NCBI RefSeq assembly: GCF_020733705.1
Contig: NZ_JAJFZM010000001.1
Coordinates: 3,162,001-3,226,000, forward strand
DNA length: 64,000 bases
Source of the DNA: Nocardia australiensis
GTDB lineage: Bacteria > Actinomycetota > Actinomycetes > Mycobacteriales > Mycobacteriaceae
Direction: 5' to 3'
This document shows positions 28,001 through 37,342 of this stretch, piece after piece (position 1 is the stretch's first letter; the number at the start of each line of letters is the position of its first letter). The notes under the pieces were generated by a model that searched no databases, was not told the DNA's origin, and saw only the letters and a list, made by a program, of their open reading frames with translations. The translations under genes and the position numbers were made by a program.

Positions 28001-28049
28001 CACCGAAAAGGACCCGCACCCCGGATCGGGGCGCGGGTCCTTTTCGGTG
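28001..28049 (+). terminator. Strong intrinsic-type terminator
   Basis: Perfect 17-bp inverted repeat (28001-28017 with 28033-28049), whose 15-base loop can itself pair CCCC with GGGG. It starts six bases after the stop of the RdmC-like gene. The right arm contains CCTTTTCGG. It separates this gene from the NTF2-fold gene. Confidence 0.85.
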
Positions 28050-28136
28050 TGCACGAGGGCCCGAGGGCTTCTCCAGTGGACTTCGACCGAGTGCCGTCAG
28101 GTTTAGGGGATCAGTCCAGTCGAGAGGCGGTAGGTC

Positions 28137-28580
28137 GTGAGTGCAGTGGTACGAGAGCAGACATACGAGGAGATCTGTGCCGAGGTGGGGCGGTTCTACG
28201 CCCGGCACGTCCAATTGATGGACGAGGGGCGCGCCGAGGAGACCGCAGCCACCTTCACCGAGGAGGGCACCATGGTCTCCACACCCAAGATCTCCACACC
28301 GATCGTGGGGCGGGCGGCGCTGGCGGCCGGCCTGCGGGCCAATGCCGACCAGTTGACCGCCGACGGCATTCGGTACCGGCGGTGCTACAGCACGATCCTG
28401 GTCGAGGTGCGCGAAGATGGGTCGGTTTTCGCCCGGTCCTACGTGCAGGTCGTCAAGACCGAGCGCGGCAAGGGGTCATACCTGCACGCCATGTGCGTGT
28501 GTGAGGACGTGCTCGTCCGCGCCGACGGCGAGTTGAAGGTCGCCGAACGGGTGGTCACCCGAGACGACGAATCTATCTGA
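28137..28580 (+). CDS. NTF2-like (SnoaL-type fold) protein
   Basis: 147 residues from GTG 28137. The NTF2 pattern is visible: FYARHVQLMDEGRAEETAATFTEEGTM, VGRAALAAGLRAN, and SVFARSYVQVVKTERGKG near the C-terminus. Proteins of this fold in aromatic PKS clusters act as cyclases, hydroxylation partners or isomerases. It resembles the ActVI-ORFA-like branch more than the fourth-ring cyclase SnoaL. The exact role is open. A possible SARP half-site (TCGACCG, 28083) lies upstream. Confidence 0.7.
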   Translation: MSAVVREQTYEEICAEVGRFYARHVQLMDEGRAEETAATFTEEGTMVSTPKISTPIVGRAALAAGLRANADQLTADGIRYRRCYSTILVEVREDGSVFARSYVQVVKTERGKGSYLHAMCVCEDVLVRADGELKVAERVVTRDDESI

Positions 28581-28593
28581 CCGCCATCCGATT

Positions 28594-28625
28594 TCGACTG
28601 CGCTGCGAGCGGGCGTACCTAGCTT
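28594..28625 (+). promoter_or_regulatory. Candidate SARP box and -10 for the SDR gene
   Basis: TCGACTG (28594) and GCGAGCG (28605) are 11 bp apart. Exactly 8 bases later comes TAGCTT (28620-28625), the spacing known from SARP-dependent promoters. The ATG at 28633 would lie at or next to the transcription start, so the mRNA may be leaderless. Confidence 0.6.
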
Positions 28626-28632
28626 CAGGGGT

Positions 28633-29385
28633 ATGACCTCGAGGCAAAGACGCGGTGTGATCATCACCGGCGGTGGTACCGGAATCGGACGGGCGCTTGC
28701 CCATGGCTACGCCGAGGAGCACGACGTGCTCGTGGTGGGGCGGACGGAGTCCACCCTGCACGAAACGGCCACAGGGTACGACAACATCCACGTGCTCGCG
28801 GCGGATATCACCGATCACGGTTCCGCCGAACTCGTGGTCAAGACGGCACAGCGTGCGCTGGGCCGGGTCGATGTCCTGATCAACAACGCGGCGACGGCGG
28901 CTCCGGCCCCGCTCGAGCACGTCGAACCGGCCGCTGCCGAGAGTCAGATGGCGGTCAATCTGCTGGCACCCATTTTCCTCACCCAGGCAGCGCTCGACGC
29001 GCTCGCCGAAAACCGGGGCACCGTGCTGAACATGAGCAGTTCCGGGGCGTCCGGCGGGCGCGCGTGGCCGGGGTTCTCCGTCTACGGGGCGACGAAGGTC
29101 GCGCTGGAGTTCCTCACCCGGACCTGGGCCCTCGAATTGGCGCCGCGGGGGATTCGGGTCGTGGCGATCGCGGCCGGTGTCGTGGAGTCCGGAATGGGCG
29201 TGCGCATGGGGTCCACGCCGGAGCAGTACCGCGCGTTCCTTGCCGATATCGCGACCCGAACGCCTGCCGGTCGCGTCGGGCGGCCGGCGGAACTGGCCTG
29301 GTGGGCGCGGCAGTTGACCGCGCCCGAGGCCGAGTATGCCACCGGCTCGGTCGTCGTCGTCGACGGGGGTTTGAGCCTTATGTGA
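28633..29385 (+). CDS. Short-chain dehydrogenase/reductase
   Basis: 250 residues with TGGGTGIGRALA, INNAATAAP, the catalytic Ser in MSSSGASGG and YGATK, and a C-terminal VVVVDGGLSLM. A classical SDR, distinct from the ActIII-like enzyme. It likely reduces a later ketone of the aglycone (for example a C-7-type carbonyl) or a side chain. It is the first gene before the ABM-KS-CLF operon and has its own SARP-type promoter. Confidence 0.78.
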   Translation: MTSRQRRGVIITGGGTGIGRALAHGYAEEHDVLVVGRTESTLHETATGYDNIHVLAADITDHGSAELVVKTAQRALGRVDVLINNAATAAPAPLEHVEPAAAESQMAVNLLAPIFLTQAALDALAENRGTVLNMSSSGASGGRAWPGFSVYGATKVALEFLTRTWALELAPRGIRVVAIAAGVVESGMGVRMGSTPEQYRAFLADIATRTPAGRVGRPAELAWWARQLTAPEAEYATGSVVVVDGGLSLM

Positions 29386-29460
29386 GTCGAGAATTTAGCC
29401 GGGTACGAGGCGCTCGGCGCACCGTTGGTGGCACCAGGAAACGATCTCAGGAGCAGCACG

Positions 29461-29814
29461 ATGACAACATCCGCCCAGACCGCCAAGGACCGCTACGACG
29501 CCACCGGCAAGGGGGTCGTGACCTTCGTGAACACCTTCACCGTGACCAGCGACCCGCTGGAATTCGAGCGGGTGTTCGCAGACATCTCGGAGTTCATGGC
29601 CGCACAGCCGGGTTTCCTCCGGTTCACCTTGTCGAAGCACGTGGACTCCGCGCGGGCGAACGAGTACGTGAATATCGCGCTGTGGACCGACGTCCAGTCG
29701 TGGCGGGACGCCATCGCCGCGCCCGGTTTCGCCGACCACGCCAAGGAAATTCGGGCGCGGGCGACCAACGTCGCCAACCTTTACGAGCCGAGGCTGGAGT
29801 TCGTCAAGGCCTGA
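29461..29814 (+). CDS. ABM-domain anthrone oxygenase-like protein
   Basis: 117 residues from the ATG at 29461, after CAGGAGC. A single ferredoxin-like antibiotic-biosynthesis-monooxygenase domain: VVTFVNTFTVTSDPLEFERVF, FMAAQPGFLRFTLSKH, EYVNIALWTDVQSWRDAIA. Cofactor-free oxygenases of this fold (SnoaB, AknX, TcmH, ActVA-6) oxidise an anthrone to an anthraquinone. Located 33 bases before KS-alpha, so probably in the PKS operon. It predicts a quinone in the product. Confidence 0.8.
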   Translation: MTTSAQTAKDRYDATGKGVVTFVNTFTVTSDPLEFERVFADISEFMAAQPGFLRFTLSKHVDSARANEYVNIALWTDVQSWRDAIAAPGFADHAKEIRARATNVANLYEPRLEFVKA

Positions 29815-29847
29815 GGCCGGCCCGCAACCGTTAAGGATGTCTGAAAG

Positions 29848-31104
29848 ATGAAACGTCGTGTCGTCATGACCGGCATCGGGGTCGTCGCGCCCGGTGGCAC
29901 CGGTGCCAAGCCGTTCTGGGATCTGCTGTCGTCCGGCCGCACCGCGACGCGGCGGATCACCTCGTTCGACGCCGGGCGGTTCCGCTCGCAGGTGGCTGCC
30001 GAGTGTGATTTCGATCCGGTGGCCGAAGGTCTTACCCCGCAACAGATCCGGCGGATGGACCGGGCCGCGCAGCTGGCTGTGATCAGCGCGCGTGAGTGCC
30101 TGTCCGACAGCGGTCTGGACCCGGCCGAGCTCGACCCGGCCCGCACCGGTGTGGTGGTCGGCAGCGCGGTCGGTTGCACGATGGGCCTGGAGCAGGAGTA
30201 CGTGGTGGTGTCCAACGGCGGGCAGCACTGGAACGTCGATGAGGCCTACGCGGTCCAGCACCTGTACAACCACTTCGTACCCAGTTCCCTGGCGACCGAG
30301 GTGGCCTGGGAACTGGGTGCCGAGGGCCCGGTGTCCACCGTGTCCACGGGCTGCACCTCCGGGCTGGACTCGGTAGGGCACGCGGTCGAACTGATCGCCG
30401 AGGGCTCGGCCGACGTGGTGGTGGGCGGCGCCACCGATGCGCCGATCTCGCCGATCACCCTGGCCTGCTTCGACGCGATCAAGGCCACCACGCCGCGCAA
30501 TGACGACCCGGAGCACGCGTCCCGGCCATTCGACCGCACCCGCAACGGTTTCGTACTCGGCGAGGGCTCGGCGATGTTCGTGTTCGAGGAGTACGAACAC
30601 GCTCGCCGCCGCGGCGCGCAGATCTATGTCGAAGTCGTCGGGTATGCCTCGCGCTGCAACGCCTACCACATGACCGGCCTGCGCCCCGACGGTGTGGAGA
30701 TGGCCGAGGCGATCCGGGCGGCCATGGGCCAGGCCCGGGTGAACGCCGAGGACGTGGACTACATCAACGCCCACGGCTCCGGCACCGTGCAGAACGACCG
30801 GCATGAGACGGCCGCGTTCAAGCGCAGCCTCGGTGAGCATGCGTACCGCACGCCGGTCAGCTCCATCAAGTCGATGGTCGGCCACTCGCTGGGTGCCATC
30901 GGTTCGCTGGAGGTCGCCGCGTGTGCGCTGGCGATCCGCGACGGCCTGGTGCCGCCCACGGCGAACCTGCACGAGCCGGACCCGGACTGCGACCTGGACT
31001 ATGTGCCGCTGACCGCCCGCGAGGTGCCGCTCGACACGGTGCTGACCGTGGGCAGCGGTTTCGGCGGCTTCCAGAGCGCCATGATCTTGCGAAAAGTCGC
31101 ATGA
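29848..31104 (+). CDS. Type II PKS ketosynthase alpha subunit
   Basis: 418 residues. The condensing-enzyme signature [17 protein letters not shown] places the active Cys at 169. [13 protein letters not shown] and [12 protein letters not shown] provide the two catalytic histidines and the lysine. Start [17 protein letters not shown] is typical. With the chain-length factor and ACP it builds the poly-beta-ketone by decarboxylative condensation of malonyl units. The stop overlaps the CLF start (ATGA), so equal amounts are made. No malonyl transferase is encoded nearby, as usual for these clusters. Confidence 0.96.
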   Translation: MKRRVVMTGIGVVAPGGTGAKPFWDLLSSGRTATRRITSFDAGRFRSQVAAECDFDPVAEGLTPQQIRRMDRAAQLAVISARECLSDSGLDPAELDPARTGVVVGSAVGCTMGLEQEYVVVSNGGQHWNVDEAYAVQHLYNHFVPSSLATEVAWELGAEGPVSTVSTGCTSGLDSVGHAVELIAEGSADVVVGGATDAPISPITLACFDAIKATTPRNDDPEHASRPFDRTRNGFVLGEGSAMFVFEEYEHARRRGAQIYVEVVGYASRCNAYHMTGLRPDGVEMAEAIRAAMGQARVNAEDVDYINAHGSGTVQNDRHETAAFKRSLGEHAYRTPVSSIKSMVGHSLGAIGSLEVAACALAIRDGLVPPTANLHEPDPDCDLDYVPLTAREVPLDTVLTVGSGFGGFQSAMILRKVA

Positions 31105-32351
31105 GGACGGTTATCACCGGCATGGGCGTGATCGCCCCGACTGGTCTGGACGCGGGGGAGCACTGGGCGAACACCCTTGCGGGGCAACGAAAGATCGGGC
31201 GGATCACGGCGTTCGACCCGTCCGGCTACTCGGCCACCCTGGCCGGGGAGGTCACCGGATTCACCGCCGCGGACCATCTGCCCGGCCGACTGCTGCCGCA
31301 GACCGACCGGATGACGCAGTTGTCGCTGGTGGCCGCCGATCACGCGCTGGCGGACTCGGCGGTGGCGGGTTCGGTGCTGGCCGGATTCGATGTCGGCGTG
31401 GTGACGGCGAGCTCGGCGGGCGGCTTCGAATTCGGCCACCGCGAGCTGGACAAGCTCTGGCGCAAGGGGCCGCAGCACGTCAGCGCCTACCAGTCGTTCG
31501 CCTGGTTCTACGCGGTGAACACCGGGCAGATCTCCATCCGGCACGGCATGCGCGGTCCCGGCGGCGTATTAGTGACCGAGCAAGCGGGCGGGCTGGACGC
31601 CCTGGCCCTGGCTCGGCGGCGGGTGCGCGCGGGGCAGCCGGCGATGGTATGCGGGGCCGTGGACGGCTCGCTCTCGCCCTGGGGCTGGGTTGCCCAGCTC
31701 ACCAGTGGCCGGATCAGTACTTCCGGCGACCCCGCGCGCGCCTATCTGCCGTTCGACGCCGCCGCCTCCGGCCATGTGCCCGGCGACGGCGGGGCACTGT
31801 TCGTCATGGAGTCGGCGGAAGCCGCGACGGCGCGCGGCGCGGTGTCCTGGTACGGCGAGGTGGCGGGCTACGCGGCCACTTTCGACCCGCCGCCGTGCTC
31901 CGGGCGGCCGTCCACGCTGCGCCGCGCCATCGAGGGCGCGTTGGCGGACGCCGGGCTCGCGCCGGCCGAAGTGGACGTCGTATTCGCCGATGCGGCGGGC
32001 ACGCCGGACCTGGACCGGGTAGAGGCCGACGCGCTGCGCGCGGTGTTCGGCCCGCACGGGGTTCCGGTGACCGCGCCCAAGACCATGACCGGTCGGCTCA
32101 GCAGCGGCGGTGCGGCGCTCGACGTCGCCACCGCGCTGCTGGCGATGCGCCACGGCCATATCCCGGCCACTGCCGGTGTCACCGATCCGGTCCCTGAGTA
32201 CGAACTGGACCTGGTGACCGAGACCAGAGCGCTGCCGTTGGCGGTGGCGCTGGTCGTGGCCCGCGGTCACGGCGGCTTCAACGCCGCGATGGTCCTGACC
32301 GAGCAGGGCCACTGCGGTATTCGACAAACCACTGAGCAGGAGGCGGCATGA
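31101..32351 (+). CDS. Type II PKS chain length factor (KS-beta)
   Basis: 416 residues starting [20 protein letters not shown]. It is homologous to KS-alpha, but the active cysteine is replaced by glutamine: [15 protein letters not shown] at residue 161, the hallmark of chain length factors. It pairs with KS-alpha and sets the number of condensations. Its length class cannot be read safely by eye. The stop overlaps the next gene by 4 bases, tying it to the helper/glycosyltransferase pair. Confidence 0.95.
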   Translation: MRTVITGMGVIAPTGLDAGEHWANTLAGQRKIGRITAFDPSGYSATLAGEVTGFTAADHLPGRLLPQTDRMTQLSLVAADHALADSAVAGSVLAGFDVGVVTASSAGGFEFGHRELDKLWRKGPQHVSAYQSFAWFYAVNTGQISIRHGMRGPGGVLVTEQAGGLDALALARRRVRAGQPAMVCGAVDGSLSPWGWVAQLTSGRISTSGDPARAYLPFDAAASGHVPGDGGALFVMESAEAATARGAVSWYGEVAGYAATFDPPPCSGRPSTLRRAIEGALADAGLAPAEVDVVFADAAGTPDLDRVEADALRAVFGPHGVPVTAPKTMTGRLSSGGAALDVATALLAMRHGHIPATAGVTDPVPEYELDLVTETRALPLAVALVVARGHGGFNAAMVLTEQGHCGIRQTTEQEAA

Positions 32352-33376
32352 AGCACCCCGGCTTCGATATGACCCGGACGGACACCGACCTGGGCCGGCG
32401 GTTGCTGACCGAGCGCGGGATGCACTTCCTGTTCGCACACGGTGGCGACCCATACGCCGCGTTGCTCCGTGCCGAGAACGAGGACACCCCGGCGCTCACC
32501 GCCCGGATCAAGGAGCGAGGGCCGGTGTACCGCAGCCGACCCGGTGCCTGGGTGGTCAGCGATCCGGAACTCGCCGCGCGCGTGCTCACCGATCCGCGCC
32601 TCGGAACCGAGCTGCCGTCCGGGCATGTGCTGGCGGATGTGGACCCGTTCCCCGAGACGGCCTGGACCGCGCCGGCCCCTACCGGCGGCGTGCCGCTCGA
32701 CGGGCTCGGCGCCCGGTTCGACCTGGTGCGTGACGTACTGCGTCCGGCGGTGGCCGGGCTGGCCGCGCAGGTGCTGACCGTGCCGGGCGCAGACCTGGCC
32801 GCATACACCGGGTACGCCGTTGCGGCCGGACCGGCGGTGGACGCGGTGCTCTGCGCGCCCCGACTGGCCGACGCCCGTGCGGTCATCGCCGCCTGCGCCG
32901 GCTTGCGGACGCTGGTACCGGACAGTGCCCTACTCCTGTCCACCCTTGGCGTGGAGCTCACGGCGACGCTGGCCGCGGCGGCGGCGCATGTGCTGCTCGC
33001 CGACCCGGCGCGCTGGCAGGCGTTGTCCGCCGATCCCGCGGCGGCCGGCGCGATTCTGGACGGCGTGCTCGCCGAGCACCCGCCGATGCGGCTGGACCGC
33101 AGGGTGGCCCGCGAAGACCTGCGACTCGGTGCGGAACCGATCGCGGCGGGCGACGAGGTCGTCGTGCATATCGGCGCGGCCGGGATCGGCCTGCGCGGTG
33201 TGCCCCGGATCGCGGCGTTCACCCGCGGTGCGGCGGCGACCGTACTAGCCGCCGTGGCGGTCCGCTTTCCGCGGCTGCGCCTCGACGGCGCGGAAGTGCG
33301 ACGACTGCGTGCACCGGTGACGGGCGCTTTGGTCCGCCTGCCGGTCGCCGACTCGAATTCCCCGACAACCCACTGA
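32348..33376 (+). CDS. P450-derived glycosyltransferase helper (DesVIII/EryCII/AknT type)
   Basis: 342 residues with the N-terminus RRLLTERGMHFLFAHGGDPYAALLR and GPVYRSRPGAWVVSDPELAARVL, as in DesVIII, EryCII and AknT. The P450 fold is degenerate: no I-helix AGxxT and no FGxGxHxCxG haem loop, so no haem cysteine. Such proteins bind and activate the glycosyltransferase encoded next to them. Here that gene follows 16 bases downstream. A second helper/transferase pair is at 49.8-52.2 kb. Confidence 0.85.
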   Translation: MKHPGFDMTRTDTDLGRRLLTERGMHFLFAHGGDPYAALLRAENEDTPALTARIKERGPVYRSRPGAWVVSDPELAARVLTDPRLGTELPSGHVLADVDPFPETAWTAPAPTGGVPLDGLGARFDLVRDVLRPAVAGLAAQVLTVPGADLAAYTGYAVAAGPAVDAVLCAPRLADARAVIAACAGLRTLVPDSALLLSTLGVELTATLAAAAAHVLLADPARWQALSADPAAAGAILDGVLAEHPPMRLDRRVAREDLRLGAEPIAAGDEVVVHIGAAGIGLRGVPRIAAFTRGAAATVLAAVAVRFPRLRLDGAEVRRLRAPVTGALVRLPVADSNSPTTH

Positions 33377-33392
33377 CGAGGAGCTGCCCGCA

Positions 33393-34655
33393 ATGCGTGT
33401 ACTCATGACGTCCCTCGCGGTAGAAGCGCACTTCAACGGGACCGTGCCGCTGGCCTGGGCGCTGCGCGCGGCCGGGCACGAGGTGCGCTTCGCCAGCCAG
33501 CCCGCGCTCACCCGAGCGATCACCCAGGCCGGGCTGACCGCCGTCCCGGTCGGGACCGACCACACCCATCATGAGATCGTGCGCGACCTGGGGGACGAGC
33601 TCACCGGCTTCTACCGGGACATCGACTTCACCGGTGAGCGCGGCGGCCCGCGCGACCGCAAGGCCGCCAACTCCCTGCTCACCGCGACGTTCTACGCCCA
33701 GGCCAACAACGACTCCATGGTGGACGACCTGGTCGCCTACGCCCGCTGGTGGCAGCCGGACCTGGTGATCTGGGAGCCGTTCTCGTTCGCGGGTGGGGTC
33801 GCCGCCCGCGCCTGCGGTACTGCGGGCGCCCGGCTGCTGTGGGGGCCGGACCTGTTCGGTCTGTCCAGGGCGGGATTCCGGGCGGAAACCGCCGCGTTGC
33901 CACCGGAGCTGCGCGACGACGCCCTCGAGGAATGGCTGACCTGGACCCTCGCTCGACACGGCCTCGACTACGACGAGCGGGTCGTCACCGGGTGCTTCAC
34001 CATCGACCAGATGCCCGAGGGCGTGCGGGTGCCCAGCGACAGTGAGTCCGTGCCCATGCGGTACGTGCCCTACAACGGCGTGTCCGAGGTGCCCGATTGG
34101 CTGCGGGAAACGCCCGCTCGGCCGCGGATCTGTCTGACCCTGGGCATCACCTCGCGGGACATGAACTACCCGAACCTGATTTCCCCGGCAGAACTCTTCG
34201 ACGCGGTCGCGGACCTGGACGTGGAGATCGTAGCCACGCTCAATGCAGCCCAGGTGGCCGAGATCGGCCCGGTGCCCGACAACACGCGGGTGGTGGACTT
34301 CGTGCCGCTGCACGCCCTGATGCCCACCTGCGCGGCGATCATCCATCACGGTGGCGCGGGTACCTGGTCCACCGCGGCCGTGTACGGCGTGCCGCAGCTG
34401 GTGGTCGCCGGCATGTGGGACAACGTCTACCGCGCCCAACGGCTCAGCGATCTGGGTGCGGGCATATACCTGCCGCCGCACGAGCTGACCGGGAGCCGAC
34501 TGCGGGAGGGCGTGCTGCGGCTGCTCGCAGAGCCCGCGCTCCGCGCCGGTGCGCAGGCTCTGCGGGACCGGATGCTCGCCGAGCCCAGCCCCGGCGAGGT
34601 CGTGGAAACCCTGGTCGCCGCCGCTGCCCGGCACAGCGCCCAGCTGACGCACTAG
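33393..34655 (+). CDS. Antibiotic glycosyltransferase, GT1 family (EryCIII type)
   Basis: 420 residues. N-terminal acceptor domain MRVLMTSLAVEAHFNGTVPL with AGHEVR; C-terminal nucleotide-sugar domain with VDFVPLHALMPTCAAIIHHG then GAGTWSTAAVYGVPQL. It belongs to the helper-dependent macrolide/anthracycline transferases that attach dTDP-deoxysugars to the aglycone. Its partner helper is directly upstream. It shares a 38-bp identical DNA stretch with the second transferase gene. Which sugar it transfers is not determined. Confidence 0.9.
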   Translation: MRVLMTSLAVEAHFNGTVPLAWALRAAGHEVRFASQPALTRAITQAGLTAVPVGTDHTHHEIVRDLGDELTGFYRDIDFTGERGGPRDRKAANSLLTATFYAQANNDSMVDDLVAYARWWQPDLVIWEPFSFAGGVAARACGTAGARLLWGPDLFGLSRAGFRAETAALPPELRDDALEEWLTWTLARHGLDYDERVVTGCFTIDQMPEGVRVPSDSESVPMRYVPYNGVSEVPDWLRETPARPRICLTLGITSRDMNYPNLISPAELFDAVADLDVEIVATLNAAQVAEIGPVPDNTRVVDFVPLHALMPTCAAIIHHGGAGTWSTAAVYGVPQLVVAGMWDNVYRAQRLSDLGAGIYLPPHELTGSRLREGVLRLLAEPALRAGAQALRDRMLAEPSPGEVVETLVAAAARHSAQLTH

Positions 34656-34698
34656 CCGCGTCCCCGAAACCTGAACAGACAGAAGCGAAGGAGCAACC

Positions 34699-35010
34699 AT
34701 GGCTTTGTTTGCCGTCCTGGCCACGCAGGCCCCGGCCCCGGGGGAGGCGAAGGAGTTCCGCGAGCGTCTCGGCGAGGGCTTCGCCTACACGCGGGCCTTG
34801 GTGGAGAAAGGCACCATCGTGCACAGCTGGATCCGGGTCGGTGCGTCCGGCGGGCTCAACATCTACGACGTGGCCTCGCACGAGGAGCTGCTGAGCGTGC
34901 TGTACGACAACCCGGTCAGCCCGCACCTGAAGTTCGAGGTGATCCCGCTGGCCCGCCCCGACGCCTTCGACCAGCTGGCGATCTGGAACAAGCAGACCGA
35001 GCAGTCATGA
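34699..35010 (+). CDS. Muconolactone isomerase-like dimeric alpha-beta barrel protein
   Basis: 103 residues, starting after a GAAGGAG site. MALFAVLATQ, GTIVHSWIRVGASGGLNIYDV, SHEELLSVL and LKFEVIPLA follow the muconolactone delta-isomerase pattern (PF02426-like). In aromatic polyketide clusters small proteins of this fold act as cyclases, isomerases or cofactor-free oxygenases. It is translationally coupled to the O-methyltransferase gene (ATGA overlap). The reaction is unknown. Confidence 0.65.
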   Translation: MALFAVLATQAPAPGEAKEFRERLGEGFAYTRALVEKGTIVHSWIRVGASGGLNIYDVASHEELLSVLYDNPVSPHLKFEVIPLARPDAFDQLAIWNKQTEQS

Positions 35011-36167
35011 GCGGACTGCTGGACCGCCTGCTGCGCGCCGGCACGACGTCGGACGCGGAAATCTCCTTGCTGGTCAAAGAAGAGGGCGTGGACGCGGTGC
35101 TCGCTGCCTTGGTCGACGAGGTGCTGTTGCGCGCCTCGGTGCCGACCAACCCGGAGCCGGTGGACATCGCACTGGACCTCACGCACGACACCGAGACCCG
35201 CCGCGTGGTGTTCCATTGCGTCGGCAGCGAGCGCATCACGACGTCGGCCGGCGAAGCACCGGCCGAGATCACCCGCGAGCTGGGCATGTCGCTGACACAC
35301 CTGCTCCGCCGCGTCTACGGCCGACCCGACCAGCGCCGAACCGGGGACTTCAGCGACGTCTTCCTGCCCAGCCGCCCCGACGATCTGTCCCGGTTGCCCG
35401 GCCTGGTCGTCTCGACCAGCCTGGCCTCCGGCGCGCTGATGACCGGGCTGACCATCCCGCGCCACGAACTGGGCGCGCTGTGCTCGTCATCCGGTTCGGA
35501 CAAGTGGGCCAGCTTCCACTGGTACACCGGGCACTACGAACGCGAGTTCGCCCCGTACCGCGACGAGCCGGTGCGCCTCCTGGAGATCGGCATCGGCGGT
35601 TTCGACGGCGACCTGGGCGGTGGCTCGCTGCGGATGTGGAAGCGGTACTTCCACCGGGGGCAGGTGTTCGGTATCGACCTGTTCGACAAGTCCGCGCTGA
35701 ACGAGCCCCGGCAGACCGCGCTGGTCTGTGACCAGAGCAACCCGGCGGCGCTGACCGCGCTGGCGCGAGAGTACGGGCCGTTCGACATCGTCATCGACGA
35801 CGGCAGCCACGAGAACGAGCATGTGCGGACCTCGTTCGACGCGCTGTTCCCGTATGTGCGTCCGGGCGGGCTCTATGTCATCGAGGACATGCAGACCGCC
35901 TACATCCCCCACATGGGTGGCACCGAGGGCCCGTCGGCGGGTCCCGACACCTCCATCGGCCTGATCAAACGGCTGGTGGACGACCTGCACTACCACGAGC
36001 ACACCCCCGGCGGCACCCCGACGGTGACCCAGCGGGACGTGGTGGGGGTGCGGGCGTACCGCAATATCGCCTTCGTCGAGAAGGGCACCAACGGCGAGGT
36101 CGGTATCCCGCCGTGGATGGACGACGCGGCGTGGGCGGCGCTGGGCGCCCTCTCGCCCACCGACTGA
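35007..36167 (+). CDS. Sugar O-methyltransferase (MycE/ElmMI-like)
   Basis: 386 residues. An N-terminal helical domain is followed by SGSDKWASFHWYTGHYEREF, VRLLEIGIGGFDGDLGGGSL, RMWKRYF, FGIDLFDKSAL, DIVIDDGSHENEH and GGLYVIEDMQTAY. These are the motifs of Mg-dependent 2'- or 2''-O-methyltransferases such as MycE and ElmMI, which act on a sugar already attached to the aglycone. It points to at least one O-methylated neutral sugar, likely rhamnose-derived given rmlA and rmlC. Confidence 0.85.
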   Translation: MSGLLDRLLRAGTTSDAEISLLVKEEGVDAVLAALVDEVLLRASVPTNPEPVDIALDLTHDTETRRVVFHCVGSERITTSAGEAPAEITRELGMSLTHLLRRVYGRPDQRRTGDFSDVFLPSRPDDLSRLPGLVVSTSLASGALMTGLTIPRHELGALCSSSGSDKWASFHWYTGHYEREFAPYRDEPVRLLEIGIGGFDGDLGGGSLRMWKRYFHRGQVFGIDLFDKSALNEPRQTALVCDQSNPAALTALAREYGPFDIVIDDGSHENEHVRTSFDALFPYVRPGGLYVIEDMQTAYIPHMGGTEGPSAGPDTSIGLIKRLVDDLHYHEHTPGGTPTVTQRDVVGVRAYRNIAFVEKGTNGEVGIPPWMDDAAWAALGALSPTD

Positions 36168-36184
36168 ATCGAAAAGAGACCGCA

Positions 36185-37339
36185 GTGAACACAATCGTCC
36201 GAACCGGACCCGCCCCTGACCAGTCGGTGGCCGAGCTGCTGGCCGACGTCCGCGGCTACGCAGAGCCCGAACCGCCCGCGATAAGTCTGCCGCCACAGAT
36301 GTTCACCTCGCCGGAGGTGTACGAGCTGGAGCGGGAGCAGATCTTCCACCGCTCCTGGATCATGGTCGCGCACACCGACCAGCTGGCCGCGCCCGGCGAC
36401 TACGTGGCGCTGTCCATCGCCGGCGAGCCGGTGGCGATCACCCGAGGCCAGGACGGGCAGCTACACGGCATGTCGCCGGTGTGCCGCCACCGGGCGATGC
36501 CGCTGGTGGAACCGGGCGAGGGCACGGTGCAGGACTTCACCTGCTCCTACCACCTGTGGCGCTACAACCTGGACGGCTCGCTGCGCGCGGCCACCTACAT
36601 GCGCGACAACCCCGACTTCGACCCGGCCACCTGCCGCCTGCCCGGTTTCGCGGTGCGCGAGTGGCACGGCCTGGTGTTCGTCAACCTCGACGCCGGTGCC
36701 CGCTCGTTCGAACCGGATCTGGCCATCGTCGAGACCGAGATGACCAATTACCGGCTGGACGACATGGTCCAGGTGAGCCACTGGACCGAGGAGTGGGCCT
36801 GCAACTGGAAGGTCGCGGTCGAGAACGGGTACGAGAACTACCACGCCATCGGCCTGCACCCGGAGACCGTGCGCCCGCTGATGACCGGCGGCATCGACAT
36901 GACCGTGCATCTGGACTCGCCGTGGGTGACCCGGCTGCTCAGCGCCGCGGGGACCCCGTTCGAGGCGCCGATCCTGCCGCTCACCGAGGCCGAGCGGTCC
37001 ATCATGTACAGCTATCGGCTCTTCCCTTGCGGTGCGGTGGCGACCTTCGGCGAGTCCGTGGCCTGGATCAGCATCATCCCGCTGTCGCTGGACCGCACCC
37101 AGGTCCGGGGCGGCACCCTGGTACCTCGCCAGGCGCTGGAGCACGTCTCCCTCGAGGGGATGCGCAAGGAGATCGAGTCGATCACCAGCGTCATCAACGC
37201 CGAGGACCAGGCCGGCATGGAGGCGGTGCAGCGCACCCTCAACTCCCGCTTCATCGAGCGGGGTCACCTGAGCCCCAAGGAACCCGGCGTGCTCGCGTTC
37301 TACCGCCAGCTCGCCCTCGCACTCACCCAGGAGGTCTGA
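36185..37339 (+). CDS. Rieske non-haem iron oxygenase, alpha subunit type
   Basis: 384 residues from the GTG at 36185. The Rieske 2Fe-2S ligands are Cys100, His102, Cys120 and His123, in CRHRAMPL and CSYHLWRYNLDG. The catalytic iron motif is ENYHAIGLH with His220 and His225. YHLW replaces the common YHGW. There is no beta subunit, ferredoxin or reductase gene beside it, so electrons must come from elsewhere. It probably hydroxylates or demethylates the aglycone or a sugar. It is co-directional with the P450 gene, 3 bases apart. Confidence 0.85.
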   Translation: MNTIVRTGPAPDQSVAELLADVRGYAEPEPPAISLPPQMFTSPEVYELEREQIFHRSWIMVAHTDQLAAPGDYVALSIAGEPVAITRGQDGQLHGMSPVCRHRAMPLVEPGEGTVQDFTCSYHLWRYNLDGSLRAATYMRDNPDFDPATCRLPGFAVREWHGLVFVNLDAGARSFEPDLAIVETEMTNYRLDDMVQVSHWTEEWACNWKVAVENGYENYHAIGLHPETVRPLMTGGIDMTVHLDSPWVTRLLSAAGTPFEAPILPLTEAERSIMYSYRLFPCGAVATFGESVAWISIIPLSLDRTQVRGGTLVPRQALEHVSLEGMRKEIESITSVINAEDQAGMEAVQRTLNSRFIERGHLSPKEPGVLAFYRQLALALTQEV

Positions 37340-37342
37340 CCC

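Noticed and set aside
29386..29414. SARP box before the ABM/KS operon (TCGAGAA at 29387)
   Set aside because: No second heptamer at an 11- or 22-bp distance and no suitable -10.
32348..33376. Annotation as a catalytic cytochrome P450
   Set aside because: No haem-binding cysteine loop and no oxygen-activating I-helix motif; it fits the helper proteins of glycosyltransferases.
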